From: Prevotellaceae bacterium
Lineage (GTDB): Bacteria; Bacteroidota; Bacteroidia; Bacteroidales; Paludibacteraceae
Length of the DNA stretch: 19,623 bases
Assembly (NCBI GenBank): GCA_031270565.1
Contig: JAISXJ010000019.1
Location: 1-19,623, forward strand
Reading direction: 5' to 3'
Shown: positions 5,968 to 14,311 of the stretch, piece after piece
How the letters are laid out: each line of letters starts with the position of its first letter
How positions within the stretch are numbered: the stretch's first letter is position 1
Program-made: the position numbers and the translations under genes
The notes under the pieces: generated by a model
The model's database searches: none
What the model was told of the DNA's origin: nothing
Seen by the model: the letters and a program-made list of their open reading frames with translations, nothing else

Positions 5968-7596
5968 TTACTCTTTCACAATCTTCCCTGTCTGATTTCC
6001 AATTTTTATCAGATACACACCTTTTGCCAAATGCGATAGATTGATGCTTATCTCGCCGGTTTGGAGGGGCGAAATATTTTTCACCCCTACTGTACGTCCT
6101 GATAAATCTGTTATTTCCACATTTGCATATCCTGATATGCCCGAAATAAACAGTTCATCTCTTACGGGATTCGGATAGAGCGCAAGGGCGGTAGCCTGTG
6201 TGCCGTCTATGCCGTTGACTGATTCAAAGATTGCCGTCAACACCGTATCTTGCGTAATGGTGAGCGTGCGCGGATTATCCGTATTGCCATCGCTCCACTG
6301 CTTAAACTGATAGCCGGTGAGGGGCGTTGCCGTGATGATTGCTGTGCTATCGTCGCAGGTGTTTGTCTGTGTGATGCTTGCCGTTCCTTTGGTGGCATCT
6401 TCGCTTTGTACGGTGAGATCGAGCAACGAAATGTCATCTATATAGTTGGTAAAACGGCTCCAGTTTGCTGTACTCTTATACGTTGCCGTCGTGCCGCAGG
6501 GTACGTGTACAGGAATACCGGTCGGCACATTGTAAAAAGCGCCAATCACTGCAGGCGGAGTGATTGCTTTTACATATATTGTCTCTAAACCGCTGCAATT
6601 CCTAAAAGCCTGCGTTCCAATCGTCTCTACAGAATTTCCAATTGTTACTGAAGTCAAACCGCTGCAATCGTAAAAAGCCATCTCTCCAATCGAAGTAACA
6701 GAATTAGGAATTGTTACTTCTGTCAAACCACTGCAACCATAAAAAGCCTCCGCTCCAATCTCCTTCACTGAATTACCAATTGTTACCGAATCCAACTTGC
6801 TGCAACCGTAAAAAGCGCTACCTCCAATCAAAGTAACAGAATTAGGAATAGTATAACTGCTGTCTGCTTTACCGGCTGGGTACCGTATCAATGTATTCTT
6901 GTCTTTGTTAAATAATACGCCGTTAAGGGAACTGTAATGCAGATTGCCGGCAGCAACATCAATACCAGTCAAGCCGCCGCAATATTCAAAAGCATAATTT
7001 CCAATCGAAGTAACCGAATTTCCAATTGTTACAGAAGTCAACTTGCCAGCGATAAAAGCCCGCTCTCCAATCGTCTTTACAGATTCGGGAATAATATAAC
7101 TGCCTGCTTTACCACCGGGGCACTGTATTAATGTATACTGCATTTTGTCGAACAATACGCCGCCAAGGGAACTGTAATGCGGATTGTCGGCAGCAACATC
7201 AATATCTGTTAAGCCGTCGCAATAGGTAAAAGCCGCCTCTCCAATCGTCTCTACTGATTCGGGAATAGTTAATGTACCAGTCAAGTTGTAGCAACCGGTA
7301 AAAGCCCGCACTCCAATCGAAGTAACCGAATTGGAAATTGTTACTTCTGTCAAGCCGCTGCAAGAGTAAAAAGCCTGTTCTCCAATCGCAGTAACAGCAT
7401 AAGTATCGCTGTTGTATTCAATCGAATTGGGTATTACTGCCGCCCCTGAGTAAAATGAGTGCTTAGCAACCTTTACTTCTTTTGGCGAAGTAGAAGTCAC
7501 TTCATAGTTGATACCGTTGTAGGTAAATGTTTGCGCATTTGCGCTTATGCCGCAAAGGACGAGCGCTAATACAAAAAATCTGTGATTTGTTTTCAT
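5968..7596 (-). CDS. BspA-like leucine-rich-repeat protein with T9SS sorting domain
   Basis: A 542-residue secreted protein. Residues 1-21 form a signal peptide ending in SANA before QTF. From about 40 to 350 there are BspA-type (LRR_5) repeats of roughly 23 residues with the pattern SVTSIGxxAFxxCSGLTxVTI, interrupted twice by a GVLF insertion block (DNPHYSSLGGVLFDK and a near copy). A linker with VPCGTTATYKS follows, then a glycine/tryptophan InlB-type repeat with GYQFKQWSDG (about 400-455). Residues 468-542 (ALYPNPVRDELFISG ... KGVYLIKI ... KIVKE) form a type A C-terminal signal for type IX secretion. It is probably surface-attached or released; BspA relatives bind host proteins or other cells, but the ligand here is unknown. 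It stands alone, with its own terminator and no clear nearby promoter. Confidence 0.93.
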   Translation of the reverse strand: MKTNHRFFVLALVLCGISANAQTFTYNGINYEVTSTSPKEVKVAKHSFYSGAAVIPNSIEYNSDTYAVTAIGEQAFYSCSGLTEVTISNSVTSIGVRAFTGCYNLTGTLTIPESVETIGEAAFTYCDGLTDIDVAADNPHYSSLGGVLFDKMQYTLIQCPGGKAGSYIIPESVKTIGERAFIAGKLTSVTIGNSVTSIGNYAFEYCGGLTGIDVAAGNLHYSSLNGVLFNKDKNTLIRYPAGKADSSYTIPNSVTLIGGSAFYGCSKLDSVTIGNSVKEIGAEAFYGCSGLTEVTIPNSVTSIGEMAFYDCSGLTSVTIGNSVETIGTQAFRNCSGLETIYVKAITPPAVIGAFYNVPTGIPVHVPCGTTATYKSTANWSRFTNYIDDISLLDLTVQSEDATKGTASITQTNTCDDSTAIITATPLTGYQFKQWSDGNTDNPRTLTITQDTVLTAIFESVNGIDGTQATALALYPNPVRDELFISGISGYANVEITDLSGRTVGVKNISPLQTGEISINLSHLAKGVYLIKIGNQTGKIVKE

Positions 7597-7983
7597 AATA
7601 ATAAAAGGATTAAGCCTCCGACCTCACCCCCACTCCAAAAGAGAGGGGAGAAAGGAGCGCTGACGGGAAGCAGATTATAAATAAAAATTTGATATAAAAT
7701 TGGTCATAAAACAGTTGTCAGTTTTTCGCTTCTTTGCGTTCTTTGCGTCTTTGCGGTAAAAATAATTAACCGCAAGGCACGCAAGACTTGTCCCGCCAAA
7801 GCGGGAGGTTTTTCGCAAAGGGCGCAATAAAGAACAGCGGCAACGCCTCCGAAGTTTCCGGAAAGTTGCCATTATAGTTGTATATGGCGAAAAGACGCAA
7901 AGAAACTTCGCGCTATTAAGCGTTACATAAAAAAAATCTGATATTTTGTTAATCCCTTGAATACAAGGAGTTAAGGCTAAAAC

Positions 7984-7992
7984 GGGGGGGGG
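7984..7992. repeat. Nine-base G run
   Basis: A homopolymer of nine G is preceded by AAAAC and followed by CTTTTG. It lies about 390 bases upstream of the LRR gene, outside any gene, and could vary in length, although no promoter spacing is obviously controlled by it. Confidence 0.6.
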
Positions 7993-8110
7993 CTTTTGTA
8001 ATGAGCTCGTCTGTAGGCGGTTAAACCGTCTAAGCTAAAAAAAGGTAAATATGGAATACCTGATGTAAACATCGTTTTGTATTGATTTTAGATGTGTAAA
8101 ATATCGGCAG

Positions 8111-8118
8111 CAAAGATA
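8111..8118 (-). promoter_or_regulatory. Possible leftward -7 box, TATCTTTG
   Basis: Minus strand 8118-8111 reads TATCTTTG followed by C, and is bordered upstream by TTTTTTAGTGAATAG as at other promoters in this window. The only gene in that direction is the LRR gene, about 500 bases away, so it would imply a long leader. It may instead be a relic carried with the repeat. Confidence 0.3.
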
Positions 8119-8129
8119 AATCTTTTTTA

Positions 8130-8157
8130 GTGAATAGTGAATAACGAATAGTGAATA
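8130..8157. repeat. Heptamer array, four copies
   Basis: GTGAATA GTGAATA ACGAATA GTGAATA, the same unit as the ten-copy array at 5544-5613, again placed just upstream of a -7-like box on the minus strand. Confidence 0.85.
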
Positions 8158-8168
8158 ATATTTTTTTA

Positions 8169-8245
8169 GTTATTAGAGTGTAGTTATTAGAGTGTAGTTA
8201 TTAGAGTGTAGTTATTAGAGTGTAGTTATTAGAGTGTAGTTATTA
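8169..8245. repeat. 14-base tandem array GTTATTAGAGTGTA
   Basis: Five exact copies (8169-8182, 8183-8196, 8197-8210, 8211-8224, 8225-8238) and a half copy up to 8245. The reverse complement of the unit recurs at about 8452-8490, so the two arrays could pair as arms around the hairpin cluster between them. Single copies of the same words occur at 5520-5536, 5893-5910 and 17872-17888. Confidence 0.95.
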
Positions 8246-8273
8246 ATAAAAAATATTTTTGGGGGCTGGTGGG

Positions 8274-8442
8274 GCAGGTCGCTGACCTGCGGAGTGAAAC
8301 ATCTATACCTATCCACTGCCTGACAAGGCAGGACTTCTTAATTACTTGTCGCACCTTTCAGGTGCAGGTTTGTGAGGCGGCTTTTTCCGCAAACTGCGCT
8401 ATCGCTTGTATGCGGTTATGAAAATAATGTCCCTTCAGGACA
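8274..8442. repeat. Cluster of short hairpins
   Basis: Consecutive palindromes: GCAGGTC-GCT-GACCTGC (8274-8290), CTGCCT-GACA-AGGCAG (8316-8331), GCACCT-TTC-AGGTGC (8351-8365), GCGG-loop-CCGC (8377-8390) and TGTCC-CTTCA-GGACA (8428-8442). The loops are three to six bases, none is followed by a T run in an informative position, and no gene ends nearby, so they are not ordinary terminators. A similar cluster is at 18528-19006. Confidence 0.8.
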
Positions 8443-8449
8443 ACTCACT

Positions 8450-8510
8450 ACTAACTAATAACTACACTCTAATAACTAAAAACTACACTCTAAAAACTAA
8501 AAACTAAAAA
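8450..8510. repeat. Inverted copy of the TAGAGTGTAGTTATTAG repeat
   Basis: Words such as CTAATAACTACACTCTAATAACTA followed by repeated AAAAACTA are the reverse complement of the array at 8169-8245. They end seven bases before the acyl-CoA synthetase -7 box, mirroring the arrangement at the parC promoter. Confidence 0.9.
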
Positions 8511-8517
8511 AAAGGTG

Positions 8518-8525
8518 TACCTTTG
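8518..8525 (+). promoter_or_regulatory. -7 box of the acyl-CoA synthetase / ABC-F operon
   Basis: TACCTTTG followed by C matches TAnnTTTG exactly, 29 bases before the ATG at 8555. There is no TTTG at -33; that position is the AAAACTAAAAACTAAA repeat. Transcription probably begins near 8532. Confidence 0.7.
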
Positions 8526-8554
8526 CGGCATGTTTTATCTGAAAATTCTTTATT

Positions 8555-10378
8555 ATGAAAGTCATCCATTTTGCTCGACAACCCGAAGAAAAAGCCCGGA
8601 AGCGGGGAAAATCTCCCGCTATGTTCTATCGCGACAATTCCCTGTCCCAGTGGATTGCTCTTACGTGGCAGGAAGTATTTGACCGCGTCGAATCGACCGC
8701 CTGCAAGCTGGCGGCAATGGGTATAGGCGAAGGCGACAGAGTAGCAATCTGCTCGCAGAACAAGCCGCATATCCTGATTGTGGATATGGCGAATCACGCC
8801 AATCGCGCTGTTTCCGTTCCAATGTATCCAACCCTTTCTGCGGCGCAAATAGAATACATCATCAATGATGCTCAAATATCTCTGATTTTTGTTGGAGAAC
8901 AGCAACAGTACGATAATGTGGTGGAGATTTTGCCACACTCGCCCTATTTGAAAAAGATTGTCGTCTTCGACAACAGCGTCTCTCTTGGCGATGTGCCGTG
9001 CGCCGTCTATTTCTCAGATTTCCTTGCCGAAGGTCGCACACATACCGAAATGGCAAGTCTGGTTCACGCACGGCGTAAAGCGGCTAATGAAGAAGATTTG
9101 GCAATTATTCTTTACACATCCGGCACTTCCGGCGAGCCAAAAGGCGTAATGCTTTCTCATGGAAATCTTCTGGCAACCATGCACATCCACAACCTCCGCA
9201 TTAAACTGACCAAAGGGGACAAGTCAATGGTCTTTCTGCCGCTGTCGCATATTTTTGAATACGGCTGGACGAACCTTTGCATGCAAAATGACGTTAAGCT
9301 CTATTTTAATCAGTATCCGTCCGAGATACAGCAGACCCTGCGCGAAGTGCGTCCGCATAATCTCTGCGCCGTGCCGCGTTTCTGGGAAAAGGTTGCCGCC
9401 GGCGTCGATGAACGTATCGCTGCCTTTTCGCCATTCAAACAGGGATTAGTTGCCTGGGCGGTGGCTGTTGGCAAGGCTTACAACATTGATACCATCCGTT
9501 GCGGCAAAAAGCCCGGCTTTAACCTCTGGCTGCGCTATTATATTGCAAACAGACTTATATTCAGTAAACTCAAAAAAACTGTCGGAATAGAAAATGCCAA
9601 AGTATTACCCACTGCCGGCGCGGCATTGAGCGACAAGCTGGCGATATTCTTCCGCAGTCTCGGCATCCCCATTTACTACGGCTACGGACTGACGGAAACA
9701 ACCGCAACAGTAGCCTGTTACACCGATTTTAATTACACAATAGGGTCGGTCGGCGACGTCATGCCTGATGTAGAAGTCAGAATTGGCGATGATAACGAGA
9801 TACAAATCAAGGGCAAAACCGTCGCAAAGGGCTACTACAACAAACCCGAAGCCACTGCTGCAGCCTTTGTGGATGGCTGGTTTCGCAGTGGCGATGCCGG
9901 ACGTTTAGACGGACAGGCGCTCTATATGACCGACCGTATCAAGGACCTCTTTAAGACTTCAAACGGTAAATATATCTCTCCTCAGCAGATAGAGACGCTC
10001 ATTGGCGCCGACCGCTACATAGAACAGATTGCCGTTATCGGCGATAATCGCAATTATGTAACGGCAATCATTGTTCCTGAAATGACGCTGCTCCGCACAT
10101 TTGCCGAAGAACAGAATATTTCCTGCGACCGCATCGAGGAGTTGCTTATACATCCGCAAGTTGTCCGGTTCTACGCCGACCGCATTGCCGGATTGGAGAA
10201 CGGATTGGCAAGTTTTGAGAGGATTAAGAAGTTTCGACTTGTTAAACACAGTTTTTCGATTGCCTCCGGCGAACTTACCTCTACACTCAAACTGCGTCGT
10301 GCCGTTATTCAGCAAAACTATGCGTGGCTTATTGATGAAATGTACGATTCTCCCGCATCAGTGAATGAACTCGTTTAA
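8555..10378 (+). CDS. Long-chain fatty acid-CoA ligase (AMP-binding)
   Basis: A 607-residue member of the ANL adenylating superfamily, of usual length for bacterial long-chain acyl-CoA synthetases. It activates fatty acids to acyl-AMP and then acyl-CoA, probably at the inner face of the membrane. Visible motifs: the P-loop YTSGTSGEPKG (187-197), LPLSHIFEYG (228-237), PTAGAALSD (352-360), the adenine/AMP motif YGLTETTA (377-384), the SGD aspartate (447), DRIKDLFKTSNGKYISPQQIE (460-480) and the C-terminal GELTSTLKLRR, whose lysine (about 579) is the adenylation lysine. The ATG at 8555 follows a short leader after the -7 box. The stop is three bases before the next start, so it is co-transcribed with the Uup-like ABC-F gene. 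Chain length is inferred from family resemblance only. Confidence 0.93.
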   Translation: MKVIHFARQPEEKARKRGKSPAMFYRDNSLSQWIALTWQEVFDRVESTACKLAAMGIGEGDRVAICSQNKPHILIVDMANHANRAVSVPMYPTLSAAQIEYIINDAQISLIFVGEQQQYDNVVEILPHSPYLKKIVVFDNSVSLGDVPCAVYFSDFLAEGRTHTEMASLVHARRKAANEEDLAIILYTSGTSGEPKGVMLSHGNLLATMHIHNLRIKLTKGDKSMVFLPLSHIFEYGWTNLCMQNDVKLYFNQYPSEIQQTLREVRPHNLCAVPRFWEKVAAGVDERIAAFSPFKQGLVAWAVAVGKAYNIDTIRCGKKPGFNLWLRYYIANRLIFSKLKKTVGIENAKVLPTAGAALSDKLAIFFRSLGIPIYYGYGLTETTATVACYTDFNYTIGSVGDVMPDVEVRIGDDNEIQIKGKTVAKGYYNKPEATAAAFVDGWFRSGDAGRLDGQALYMTDRIKDLFKTSNGKYISPQQIETLIGADRYIEQIAVIGDNRNYVTAIIVPEMTLLRTFAEEQNISCDRIEELLIHPQVVRFYADRIAGLENGLASFERIKKFRLVKHSFSIASGELTSTLKLRRAVIQQNYAWLIDEMYDSPASVNELV

Positions 10379-10381
10379 AAA

Positions 10382-12265
10382 ATGGTCTTTCTTCAGGTTG
10401 AATCGCTCACAAAATCGTTCGGAGACAAGCTACTGTTTGAAAATATCTCCTTTGGCATTGATCAGGGGCAGCGTGTCGCTCTTATTGCCAGAAATGGCGC
10501 CGGCAAAACTACGCTACTGAACATCCTGTTGAATAACGAACCCTGCGATGCAGGCTCCGTAACTTACCGACGCAATTTACGCATTGGCTATCTTCCGCAA
10601 AATCCGGTCTTCACGCCGGATATAACGGTTGGCAAAGCCTGTTTTGCTTCCGACAGCGAAATCGTGCGTGCCATTGCCCGTTATGAACAGTTGCTTGCCG
10701 CTCCAAACGACGAACTGCAAACGGCGCTCTCGGAAATGGACAGGTTGCAGGCGTGGGATTACGAAGTGCGTATCAAACAGATTCTCGGCAAACTGGACAT
10801 TCATCATCTTGACAAGCCCGTAGCGCAGCTTAGCGGCGGTCAGCAGAAACGGCTGGCGCTGGCAAACACGCTTATCTCCAATCCCGATTTGCTTATTCTC
10901 GACGAGCCGACAAACCACCTTGACTTACAAATGGTGGAATGGATGGAATCGCTGCTTTGTCAACAGAATATTACCCTGTTAATGGTAACTCACGACCGCT
11001 ATTTTCTGGATCGTATCTGCACCGACATATTTGAAATTGACCAGCAAAAGCTTTTTCATTACAAGGGAAATTATGCCTATTATCTGGAGAAACGCGCCCA
11101 GCGGATTGACAGTTACAATGCCGAAATGGCACGGACACAAAATCTCTACCGCAGGGAACTCGACTGGATGCGCCGGATGCCACAAGCACGCGCCACAAAA
11201 GCACAAAGTCGTATTGACGCATTTCAACGCATTGAAGAACGCGCTTCGCAACGGATGACGGACAAACAAATGTCGCTCAGTGTGAAAGCTGCCTATCTGG
11301 GATCGAAAATATTTGAAGCGCAATATGTCTCTAAAAGCTTTGACGACTATAAAATACTCGACAACTTCTACTATAATTTCTCCCGCTACGAAAAACTCGG
11401 CATTATCGGCAAAAACGGTACGGGCAAAACCACTTTCCTAAAACTGCTGACGGGGGAAATACCGCCCGACAGCGGCAGATTTGATATTGGCGACACGGTG
11501 GTATTTGCCTGTTACAGCCAGTCGGGGTTGGCGTTTGATGAACGTATGAAAGTGATTGATGTCGTGCGCGACATTGCCGAAGAGGTAGATTTGGGCGGCG
11601 GACGCAAATTATCGGTGTCGCAGTTTCTGAATCATTTTCTCTTTCCGCCCGAAAAACAGCACGACTATGTCGCCAATCTCTGTGGCGGGGAACGCCGACG
11701 GCTCTATCTCTGCACCGTGCTTATGCGCAACCCTAACTTTCTGATTCTGGATGAACCAACCAACGATTTGGATATTGCCACGCTCAATGTGCTGGAGGAT
11801 TATCTGGTGAATTTCAAAGGATGTGTGATTGTTGTCAGTCATGACCGCTTTTTTATGGACAGGGTGGTAGATCATCTGCTGGTTTTCGAGGGCGACGCCA
11901 TTATAAAAGATTTTCCGGGTAATTACACCGACTACCGCCAGTGGCAGGAACTTGCAGAAGATGTTGACAGGAAACAGAAAACAGCTATTCCGACGGAGAA
12001 AACGTCCAAAAGCGCGGAGCGGCAAAAAGCGCCGCGAACTAACAGCAAAATAAAACTCTCTTTCAACGAGCAACGGGAATTTGACCGGCTGGAAACAGAG
12101 ATAGAAACACTTGAAAACGAAAAACAGCATCTGGAAACTCTCCTCTCCTCCGGTACGCTGGAGAATGAACAGTTGTTGCGGCAGTCGCAACGTTTTGCCG
12201 AAGTGATGAAACTTATTGACCAAAAGAGCGCCCGATGGTTTGAGCTGGATGAAAGAAACAGTTAA
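10382..12265 (+). CDS. ABC-F ATPase, Uup-like
   Basis: A 627-residue soluble ABC-F protein with two nucleotide-binding domains and no membrane segments. Domain 1: Walker A ARNGAGKT (36-43), signature LSGGQ (150-154), LDEPTNHLD (173-181), THD (203-205). An arginine-rich helical linker follows (about 225-305, with RRELDWMRRMPQARATKAQSR), of the kind that reaches the ribosomal P-site tRNA in this family. Domain 2: Walker A GKNGTGKT (343-350), signature LCGGE (433-437), LDEPTNDLD (456-464), SHD. A charged coiled-coil tail (about 525-627) resembles the Uup C-terminal domain. Relatives act on ribosomes and, for Uup, affect DNA repeat stability. Two deviations (A for G in Walker A 1, C for S in signature 2) fall in the same composite ATP site. 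The ATG lies three bases after the synthetase stop. Confidence 0.93.
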   Translation: MVFLQVESLTKSFGDKLLFENISFGIDQGQRVALIARNGAGKTTLLNILLNNEPCDAGSVTYRRNLRIGYLPQNPVFTPDITVGKACFASDSEIVRAIARYEQLLAAPNDELQTALSEMDRLQAWDYEVRIKQILGKLDIHHLDKPVAQLSGGQQKRLALANTLISNPDLLILDEPTNHLDLQMVEWMESLLCQQNITLLMVTHDRYFLDRICTDIFEIDQQKLFHYKGNYAYYLEKRAQRIDSYNAEMARTQNLYRRELDWMRRMPQARATKAQSRIDAFQRIEERASQRMTDKQMSLSVKAAYLGSKIFEAQYVSKSFDDYKILDNFYYNFSRYEKLGIIGKNGTGKTTFLKLLTGEIPPDSGRFDIGDTVVFACYSQSGLAFDERMKVIDVVRDIAEEVDLGGGRKLSVSQFLNHFLFPPEKQHDYVANLCGGERRRLYLCTVLMRNPNFLILDEPTNDLDIATLNVLEDYLVNFKGCVIVVSHDRFFMDRVVDHLLVFEGDAIIKDFPGNYTDYRQWQELAEDVDRKQKTAIPTEKTSKSAERQKAPRTNSKIKLSFNEQREFDRLETEIETLENEKQHLETLLSSGTLENEQLLRQSQRFAEVMKLIDQKSARWFELDERNS

Positions 12266-12340
12266 GACTTCTGACTGTTCGAGCGCCGGAATATTTTTCA
12301 TGCACACTTTTATTAATCTCCTGTTATGAATTGACCGCTT

Positions 12341-14275
12341 ATGATTTCGATAGAACAACTTACTGTAGAGTTCGGGGCAAGACCTCTTTTCGACGCCGTC
12401 TCGTTTCTCATTAATCCTAAAGACAGAATTGCTTTGGTCGGCAGAAACGGAGCGGGGAAAACCACCCTTTTACGTCTCCTTGCCGGTCTGCAACAGCCGT
12501 CCTCCGGACGAATTGTGCGACCCAAAGAACTGACCACAGGCTATCTTCCACAGCATTTACCGGTTACGGATACGCGCAGCGTGGAGGAAGAAGCGGCTAC
12601 CGCCTTTGAAGAAATTCTGGCAATACGGCAACTGACAGATGAACTGACGCACCAGATTGCCTTCCGCACCGATTATGAAAGCGACGGTTATCAATCGCTG
12701 ATTGAGGAGTTGAATTATCAGAATGAGCGGCTGCAACTTTTTAACGGCGTCGGGATGCAGGCGGAAATTGAGCGCACTTTGCTGGGATTGGGGTTTCGGA
12801 GAACGGATTTCACCCGTCCGACAGCGGAATTTAGCGGCGGATGGCGGATGCGTATAGAGCTGGCTAAAATTTTGCTGCGCAGTCCCGAAATTCTGCTGCT
12901 CGACGAACCTACAAATCATCTTGATATTGAATCAATAGGCTGGCTCGAAACGTTTTTAAGCAGTTATCACGGGGCGGTGGTACTTGTCAGTCATGACCGT
13001 GCTTTTATTGATGCCGTTACTACCCGCACCATAGAACTTTCGCTTGGAAAACTCTATGACTATAAGGTATCCTATTCCGACTATCTGAAACTGCGTCGGG
13101 AACGGCGCGAACAGCAGATACGCGCTTATGAAAATCAGCAAAAGATGATTGCCGAAACCGAAGATTTTATTGAAAGGTTTCGTTATAAAGCCACCAAAGC
13201 CGTACAGGTACAGAGCCGCATCAAGCAACTGAACAAACTGGAACGTCTTGAAGTGGATATGGAGGATACCTCTGCGCTGCATTTAAGATTTCCGCCGGCG
13301 CCTCATTCCGGAGTTTTGCCGGTTGATGTTGAACAGTTGAGCAAAGCTTATGGAGAGCATTTGGTGCTGGATAATATTTCTATAAAAATAAGACGTGGGG
13401 AAAAGGTGGCATTTGTGGGCAGGAATGGCGAAGGTAAATCGACGCTGGTCAAGTGTATTATGGGTGAAATTCCCTATAATGCCGGTTTTCTTAAACTGGG
13501 ACATCTGGTTAAAACAGGTTATTTTGCCCAGAATCAGGCGGCTTTACTGGATGAAAACAAAACGGTCTTTGAAACGGTTGATGAAGTCGCCGTCGGTGAT
13601 GTTCGTGCGAAGATTCGCGATATTCTTGGAGCGTTTATGTTTGGCGGCGAGGCGTCCGAAAAGCCTGTCAGGGTGTTGTCTGGAGGTGAGCGAAGCCGGC
13701 TGGCAATGATTCGCCTGCTGCTTGAGCCTGCAAATCTGCTTATTCTCGACGAGCCAACCAATCATTTGGACATGCCTTCCAAGGATGTTCTGAAAGAGGC
13801 GCTCAAGAATTTTAATGGAACGGTTATTCTGGTCAGTCACGACCGCGAGTTTTTAGACGGACTTGCATCAAAGGTCTATGAGTTTTCGTCCGGAAAGGTA
13901 CGGGAATATCTGGGGGATATTCATGCCTTTTTACAGGCTAAAAAGCTGGCATCTTTGCAGGATATTGAGCGAAATACAGCTGTGAATGGCACCGGCGGAC
14001 AGAACAGCGATTCCGGCATATCGGAAAACCGTTTGCGTTATGAGGCGCAAAAGGAGCATGCCAAAGTCGTGCGGCGGCAGGAGAAACTGATTGCGGCGGC
14101 GGAAGCGGATATTAACGGCTTCGAGCAGGAATTAGCCCGTTTGGAAGCGCAGTTTGCAGCGGGGGAAACCAGCGAAGAGATACAAAAAATCTACAACCGC
14201 ACCAAGAGCGCTCTCGAACGCCGTCTTTATGAATGGGAATTGCTCGGCGAAGAGTTGATGAAATTGAATTTATAG
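12341..14275 (+). CDS. ABC-F ATPase, YheS/YbiT-like
   Basis: A second, clearly different ABC-F protein (644 residues) without membrane segments. Domain 1: GRNGAGKT (34-41), FSGGWRMR (164-171, the usual ABC-F form), LDEPTNHLD (187-195), SHD (217-219). The linker (about 240-315) carries RYKATKAVQVQSRIKQLNKLE, typical of the YheS group. Domain 2: GRNGEGKS (360-367), LSGGE (446-450), LDEPTNHLD (469-477), SHD (499-501). The C-terminal 100 residues are a charged coiled coil. The family works on ribosomes, resolving stalled translation or conferring antibiotic protection; nothing here points to a specific resistance type. It begins 75 bases after the Uup-like gene with no promoter seen between them, so it is probably in the same operon. 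It converges with the SpoIID gene, with only 36 bases between stops. Confidence 0.93.
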   Translation: MISIEQLTVEFGARPLFDAVSFLINPKDRIALVGRNGAGKTTLLRLLAGLQQPSSGRIVRPKELTTGYLPQHLPVTDTRSVEEEAATAFEEILAIRQLTDELTHQIAFRTDYESDGYQSLIEELNYQNERLQLFNGVGMQAEIERTLLGLGFRRTDFTRPTAEFSGGWRMRIELAKILLRSPEILLLDEPTNHLDIESIGWLETFLSSYHGAVVLVSHDRAFIDAVTTRTIELSLGKLYDYKVSYSDYLKLRRERREQQIRAYENQQKMIAETEDFIERFRYKATKAVQVQSRIKQLNKLERLEVDMEDTSALHLRFPPAPHSGVLPVDVEQLSKAYGEHLVLDNISIKIRRGEKVAFVGRNGEGKSTLVKCIMGEIPYNAGFLKLGHLVKTGYFAQNQAALLDENKTVFETVDEVAVGDVRAKIRDILGAFMFGGEASEKPVRVLSGGERSRLAMIRLLLEPANLLILDEPTNHLDMPSKDVLKEALKNFNGTVILVSHDREFLDGLASKVYEFSSGKVREYLGDIHAFLQAKKLASLQDIERNTAVNGTGGQNSDSGISENRLRYEAQKEHAKVVRRQEKLIAAAEADINGFEQELARLEAQFAAGETSEEIQKIYNRTKSALERRLYEWELLGEELMKLNL

Positions 14276-14311
14276 AATCAAGAAGCCGCCACCAAAAGAG
14301 GTAAGGAATAA

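Larger units (their letters stand above)
7597..8554. other. Intergenic repeat-rich region between LRR gene and acyl-CoA synthetase
   Basis: Nearly 1 kb without a supported gene. From left: CTTTGCGT / GCAAAGACGC words at 7728-7790 and 7884-7905 that form imperfect inverted repeats; a CCCGC-CAAA-GCGGG hairpin (7793-7806); a run of nine G (7984-7992); a leftward -7-like box (8111-8118); the heptamer array (8130-8157); the 14-base tandem array (8169-8245); a cluster of short hairpins (8274-8442); and the inverted copy of the 14-base words (about 8450-8510), which touches the plus-strand promoter. The short open frame on the minus strand at 7675-7872 runs through the CTTTGCG repeats and is not believable. 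Confidence 0.7.

Noticed and set aside
7675..7872. Minus-strand 65-codon frame upstream of the LRR gene
   Set aside because: It consists of CTTTGCG-type repeats that give a low-complexity arginine/lysine-rich peptide.
5501..8510. Composite transposon bounded by the two repeat elements around the LRR gene
   Set aside because: The TAGAGTGTAG words also occur at hutI and no transposase or target-site duplication is present, so the flanking copies do not define a mobile unit.
11609..12358. Minus-strand open frame (249 codons) opposite the Uup-like gene
   Set aside because: Antisense to the second nucleotide-binding domain and tail of a clear ABC-F protein; no motif in the translation.
14276..14311. 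Terminator between the convergent ABC-F and SpoIID genes
   Set aside because: No stem of useful length is visible in the 36 bases; transcripts may overlap or end within the neighbouring gene.
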